Positions 4,599 through 6,973 of a DNA stretch of 6,973 nt are shown here, one piece after another. Source of the DNA: Candidatus Bathyarchaeum sp. Its GTDB lineage: Archaea > Thermoproteota > Bathyarchaeia > Bathyarchaeales > Bathyarchaeaceae. Each line of letters opens with the position of its first letter. The first letter of the stretch is position 1. A program made the translations under genes and the position numbers. The stretch lies in NCBI GenBank assembly GCA_003096255.1, contig PIXS01000270.1, positions 1 to 6,973 of the forward strand. Reading direction: 5' to 3'. Below the pieces are notes generated by a model, which saw nothing but the letters and a program-made list of their open reading frames with translations, searched no databases and was not told where the DNA came from.

Positions 4599-6044
4599 CT
4601 ACCTGCTTGCGTGAACTGGTGGAATTCTGTTGTTCCATGGCATTTGTTGTTCGAGCCAGCTTGCTGTGCGGATTAGGGTGTTTTCTTCTCCGAATCTTGC
4701 AGTGAATTGTACGCCTATTGGCAGACCTGACTTACTTTGTCCTAGAGGTAAAGTGATAGCTGGTTGCCCTGTTACGTTAGGTGGGGTGGTGGGTAGTCGG
4801 GTTTCGTCGCACATGCGCATGTAGCCTACGTAGTCGACGTCTGTGCGGGTTTTTGCGTATTTGCCAAGGGGCTCGGGCAACTGCAGTAACGTGGGAGTTA
4901 TCAGCAGGTCGTGTTTTTCGAAGAATTTGCCAAAGGTCCTGCGGATTTTGTTTAAGACAAACTCGGTCATCATCATGTCTGCTCCATTAAGGCTTTTGGA
5001 GTATTCGTAAAAGGACAAAAACACTGGCTCTAGGGTCTCTTCGTTGATGGGTCTTCTTAGTATGGCTGCCATCATGTCAATTCCTGCGTAGGTGCCAAAG
5101 GCCCAAGCCTTGCAAGTGGCCTGAAGGTATTCTTCGTAATCAAAAACAGGGCTAGCCTCAACAACTTCATGACCTGCGTTCTCACACTCAGAAACTATCT
5201 GTTCCACGCAGCGGATTACTTCTGGGTTCACAGAAACGTTGGGCTGCAAAGAGTCCGCAGTCCAGGCTATTCTCAGTTTTTCTGTTGGTTTGTTAATTTC
5301 TTCTATGTATGGTCGGCTGGGCTGGGTTATGATAAAGGGGTCGCCGAGTATGGGTTTTGACACTGCGTCCAGCATCAGGGCAGTGTCTCTGACTGTTCGG
5401 CTTATGACGAATTCTTGGAGCATTCCTGGCCATATTTCTCCAAAATCTGGACCCATAGACACTCGTCCTCGTGACGGTTTTAGTCCAACTAAGCCGCAGG
5501 CGCTTGCTGGTATTCGGATTGAGCCTCCGTTGTCGCTTCCGTGGGCCATTGGTACGATTCCTGCTGCTACGCTGGCTGCTGACCCTCCGCTGGAGCCGCC
5601 TGCCATGAGTTCGAGGTTCCACGGGTTGCGGGTTTCGCCTAGCATTACGGACTCGGTTGAGATTCCTAAAGCAAATTCTGGTGTTGTGGTGCGGCCTAGT
5701 AAAGTTAAGCCTGCTTTTTTGAAGAGTTGGGTTAAAAAGGAGTCATGTTGGGCAACGTTTCCCTTCATTAGCTTGGATGCGCTTTCTTGGAGTCGTCCTT
5801 GTTCGGCGGCTCCTATGTCTTTCATCAGAAACGGAACCCCACAGAAGGGGCCACTGTGGACTATGTTTTCTTCCATTTCTTCAACACGGTCAGAGTAGAC
5901 TTCTATAACCGCGTTGATTTTCGGGTTAACTTTGTTTACTGCTTTCACAAAAAGGTGGGCTAGCTCTTTGGGTGTTACTTCCTTTTTTCTTACTGCTTCT
6001 GCTAAAGCAACACCATCACAGTTAGTGTAATCAACCAAGTCCAT
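4599..6044 (-). CDS. Amidase-signature family hydrolase
   Basis: A 481-residue hydrolase of the amidase signature family, cleaving C-N amide bonds with a Ser-cisSer-Lys triad. Lys75 is in VPFLMKDIG (70-78), the cis serine Ser151 is in GGSSGGS (149-155), and the nucleophile Ser175 is in GSDNGGSIRIPAS (169-181). The 24-residue gap between the serines matches the family. The following GLVGLKPSRGR (184-194) and the C-terminal NVTGQPAITLPLG are also typical. The GSDNGGSIRIPAS form, rather than GTDTGGSIR of GatA, recalls 6-aminohexanoate cyclic-dimer hydrolase-like amidases, so this is unlikely to be the tRNA amidotransferase subunit. The physiological substrate is unknown. There is no signal peptide, so it is probably cytoplasmic. 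ATG 6044 has a GAGGGA site 7 bases upstream. It has no operon partner in the window. Confidence 0.93.
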   Translation of the reverse strand: MDLVDYTNCDGVALAEAVRKKEVTPKELAHLFVKAVNKVNPKINAVIEVYSDRVEEMEENIVHSGPFCGVPFLMKDIGAAEQGRLQESASKLMKGNVAQHDSFLTQLFKKAGLTLLGRTTTPEFALGISTESVMLGETRNPWNLELMAGGSSGGSAASVAAGIVPMAHGSDNGGSIRIPASACGLVGLKPSRGRVSMGPDFGEIWPGMLQEFVISRTVRDTALMLDAVSKPILGDPFIITQPSRPYIEEINKPTEKLRIAWTADSLQPNVSVNPEVIRCVEQIVSECENAGHEVVEASPVFDYEEYLQATCKAWAFGTYAGIDMMAAILRRPINEETLEPVFLSFYEYSKSLNGADMMMTEFVLNKIRRTFGKFFEKHDLLITPTLLQLPEPLGKYAKTRTDVDYVGYMRMCDETRLPTTPPNVTGQPAITLPLGQSKSGLPIGVQFTARFGEENTLIRTASWLEQQMPWNNRIPPVHASR

Positions 6045-6084
6045 CTGAAGTTCCCTCTTTTCTGTTTGAAATATTTAGCTTGCT

Positions 6085-6092
6085 CCTTTAAG
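6085..6092 (-). promoter_or_regulatory. Probable TATA-like element of the amidase gene
   Basis: CTTAAAGG on the minus strand would start transcription near 6063 and keep the GAGGGA site (6057-6052) in the leader. A nearer candidate, CTAAATAT at 6079-6072, would start inside or after that site and is less likely. Confidence 0.3.
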
Positions 6093-6202
6093 CGTTGCTG
6101 CCGATAAATTTTAGTGGTGTCTTTTTGGAGTTAGGCTTTTGTTAGTGTTTTTGTATGCATGCTGGATTCTGTGTTGAATATTTTTTTCTGGTTTTGAAAA
6201 AC

Positions 6203-6208
6203 TTTATT
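6203..6208 (+). promoter_or_regulatory. TATA-like element of the small cysteine-rich gene
   Basis: TTTATT predicts a transcript start near 6231, which is downstream of the in-frame TTG at 6222. It supports ATG 6246 as the start. Confidence 0.4.
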
Positions 6209-6245
6209 TGAACCCGAATACTTGAGCAAATCTGAGGAATATGTC

Positions 6246-6419
6246 ATGAGCAGTTTTCCATGTGATAATACGGCTTGTGCGTATCACAAGAACGGTTTGT
6301 GTCTTCAAAAAAGCCCTGAAAAGTACGGCAATTCATGCCTAGATTTCGAGGATAATGCAGGTTCTTTCAGGTTGAAAGTTACTTTCAAGAAAGGAACCCT
6401 CAGCATCAGAGAAGAATAA
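6246..6419 (+). CDS. Small cysteine-rich protein, DUF1540-like pattern
   Basis: A 57-residue protein with cysteines at 6, 11, 19 and 31 arranged as C-x4-C-A-Y-H-x-N-G-x-C, then C-x-x-F. This spacing resembles the DUF1540 small cysteine-rich domain of bacteria and archaea, whose function is unknown and which probably binds metal; the match is from memory of the pattern. His14 might be a further ligand. The C-terminal third (KVTFKKGTLSIREE) is basic and strand-forming. ATG 6246 is preferred over TTG 6222: GAGG lies about 8 bases before it, and the TATA-like element at 6203-6208 predicts a transcript start between the two codons. It is divergent from the amidase gene and is followed by a bidirectional terminator-like repeat. 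Confidence 0.7.
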   Translation: MSSFPCDNTACAYHKNGLCLQKSPEKYGNSCLDFEDNAGSFRLKVTFKKGTLSIREE

Positions 6420-6442
6420 CCTTTGCCTCACCAGCAATTTCT

Positions 6443-6476
6443 GAAAAAAGTTGGTTTTCAACAGTTTTTTGCTATT
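6443..6476 (+). repeat. 34-base intergenic repeat, copy 2
   Basis: It matches 4467-4500 at 28 of 34 positions without gaps. It sits 23 bases past the stop of the small cysteine-rich gene. Confidence 0.45.
6444..6470. terminator. Bidirectional terminator-like hairpin
   Basis: Six A (6444-6449), GTTG (6450-6453), loop GTTTT, CAAC (6459-6462), AG, and six T (6465-6470) form a stem that can extend through A-U pairs. A T run follows the stem on either strand. It would end the cysteine-rich gene's transcript on the plus strand. Confidence 0.5.
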
Positions 6477-6565
6477 AGTCTTCGGATGGGCTGTTGTTGC
6501 GTTTCATGTTCGTGGGAAGATAAGATGGGTTAAGGTTGTTTGGTAACACTGTTTTTCGTAATAGT

Positions 6566-6574
6566 AATAAATAT
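6566..6574 (+). promoter_or_regulatory. TATA-like element of the AhpD-like gene
   Basis: TAATAAATA predicts a transcript start near 6597, leaving a leader of about 23 bases with a GGAG site at 6606-6609. The rest of 6477-6565 shows nothing I can identify. Confidence 0.4.
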
Positions 6575-6619
6575 CCGTTTGTTTTGTTGGGGTAAAGATG
6601 GAAAAGGAGATGTTGAAAC

Positions 6620-6961
6620 TTGACTGTTCCTGAATTTTCTAATACTGAATCGCGGGTTGGATTTTTTTTGGACAAGGCGGATGAAGGTGTTTCAAAGGCT
6701 TTCAAACGTTTGCACTGGGAAATACTGAAGAATGGGCATCTTACAAAAAAAGAGAAGCTCGTCATTGCTGTGGCTTCGGCTGTTGCTGCAAAATGTGAAA
6801 TTTGTGTTAAAGCCTTGACAGCAGAGGCTCTTAAGAATGGGGCAACTATTGAGGAGTTGACTGAGGCGGTGTCGGTGGCGTCGTTGGTTTGTGCTGGTTC
6901 GGGTTTTAACTTTTCTGCCCTGATTTTTGATTGTGTAAAGGAGAATGAAAAAAATGAGTAA
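6620..6961 (+). CDS. Carboxymuconolactone decarboxylase/AhpD-like protein
   Basis: A 113-residue all-helical protein of the carboxymuconolactone decarboxylase (CMD)/AhpD-like family, whose members include peroxiredoxin-linked disulfide reductases. After an N-terminal helical region, LTKKEKLVIAVASAVAAKCEICVKA (41-65) gives the core helices, with the CxxC pair Cys59-Cys62. The following NGATIEELTEAVSVA (73-87) is the usual helix-turn element. The histidine normally four residues after the second cysteine is replaced by Leu66, so the proton-relay part of AhpD chemistry may be altered. Extra cysteines lie at 91 and 105. The start is TTG 6620: an in-frame stop lies just upstream (6614-6616), and GGAG is 10 bases before it. 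Its stop codon overlaps the start of the next gene, so the two are probably co-transcribed. The redox role is inferred from family. Confidence 0.87.
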   Translation: MTVPEFSNTESRVGFFLDKADEGVSKAFKRLHWEILKNGHLTKKEKLVIAVASAVAAKCEICVKALTAEALKNGATIEELTEAVSVASLVCAGSGFNFSALIFDCVKENEKNE

Positions 6962-6973
6962 GACATCAACCTG
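6954..6973 (+). CDS. Start of a further gene, cut by the window edge
   Basis: ATG 6954 overlaps the AhpD-like gene's stop (ATGAGTAA), and AAAGGAG (6937-6943) lies 10 bases upstream. Only six codons (MSKTST) are visible. A second in-frame ATG at 6945 is too close to the ribosome-binding site. The product cannot be named, but the overlap implies translational coupling with the AhpD-like protein. Confidence 0.5.

Noticed and set aside
5239..5898. Long plus-strand ORF of 219 codons
   Set aside because: It lies wholly antisense to the amidase signature region, whose motif-rich composition often opens the reverse frame.
6131..6153. Imperfect tandem repeat of about 12 bases (TTAGGCTTTTG/TTAGTGTTTTTG)
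   Set aside because: It has only two copies with mismatches in T-rich DNA, so it is likely chance.
6598..6633. Eleven-residue ORF overlapping the start of the AhpD-like gene
   Set aside because: It starts almost at the predicted transcript start, has no ribosome-binding site, and could easily be chance. A leader-peptide role cannot be supported.
6475..6969. Minus-strand ORF of 164 codons
   Set aside because: It is antisense to the AhpD-like gene, which carries clear family motifs and a ribosome-binding site.

Overview
The window looks like chromosomal DNA from an archaeon. It encodes Alba chromatin protein and translation factor aIF1A. Most genes have TATA-like elements about 25 bases before a plausible transcript start, and leaders are short with Shine-Dalgarno sites. 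GTG and TTG starts are common. The mixture would fit a TACK-type lineage such as Bathyarchaeia, but that placement is an inference from gene style and not proven by any marker here.

Layout, left to right. Bases 1-186 hold no convincing gene, only a hairpin (13-40) and a strongly T/G-rich tract. A ribbon-helix-helix regulator (187-750, minus) has nested palindromes over its own promoter and faces away from a small zinc-ribbon protein (964-1197, plus). Next come two directly abutting minus-strand genes, an unknown multi-pass membrane protein (1902-2471) and a compact radical SAM protein of the TatD-associated type (1272-1901). Upstream of this pair, 2472-2717 contains no ORF but has an unusually structured, more GC-rich stretch ending in a minus-strand T tract. 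Alba (2718-3011), aIF1A (3103-3405) and the undecaprenyl-diphosphatase family protein UppP (3530-4306) follow on the minus strand, each with its own promoter-like signal. After a 292-base intergenic stretch containing a terminator-like element comes a large amidase-signature hydrolase (4599-6044, minus). On the plus strand are a tiny cysteine-rich protein (6246-6419), a carboxymuconolactone decarboxylase/AhpD-like protein (6620-6961) and the first codons of an overlapping next gene (6954 onward).

The genes are mostly single units of housekeeping type (chromatin, translation initiation, lipid-carrier recycling). The real multi-gene units are the membrane protein/radical SAM pair and the AhpD-like gene with its overlapping partner. 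The most unusual parts are the membrane protein/radical SAM pair with its possible structured RNA upstream, the palindromic promoter of the regulator, and a 34-base element present twice at gene ends. No tRNA, rRNA, CRISPR array, transposase or attachment site was recognised.
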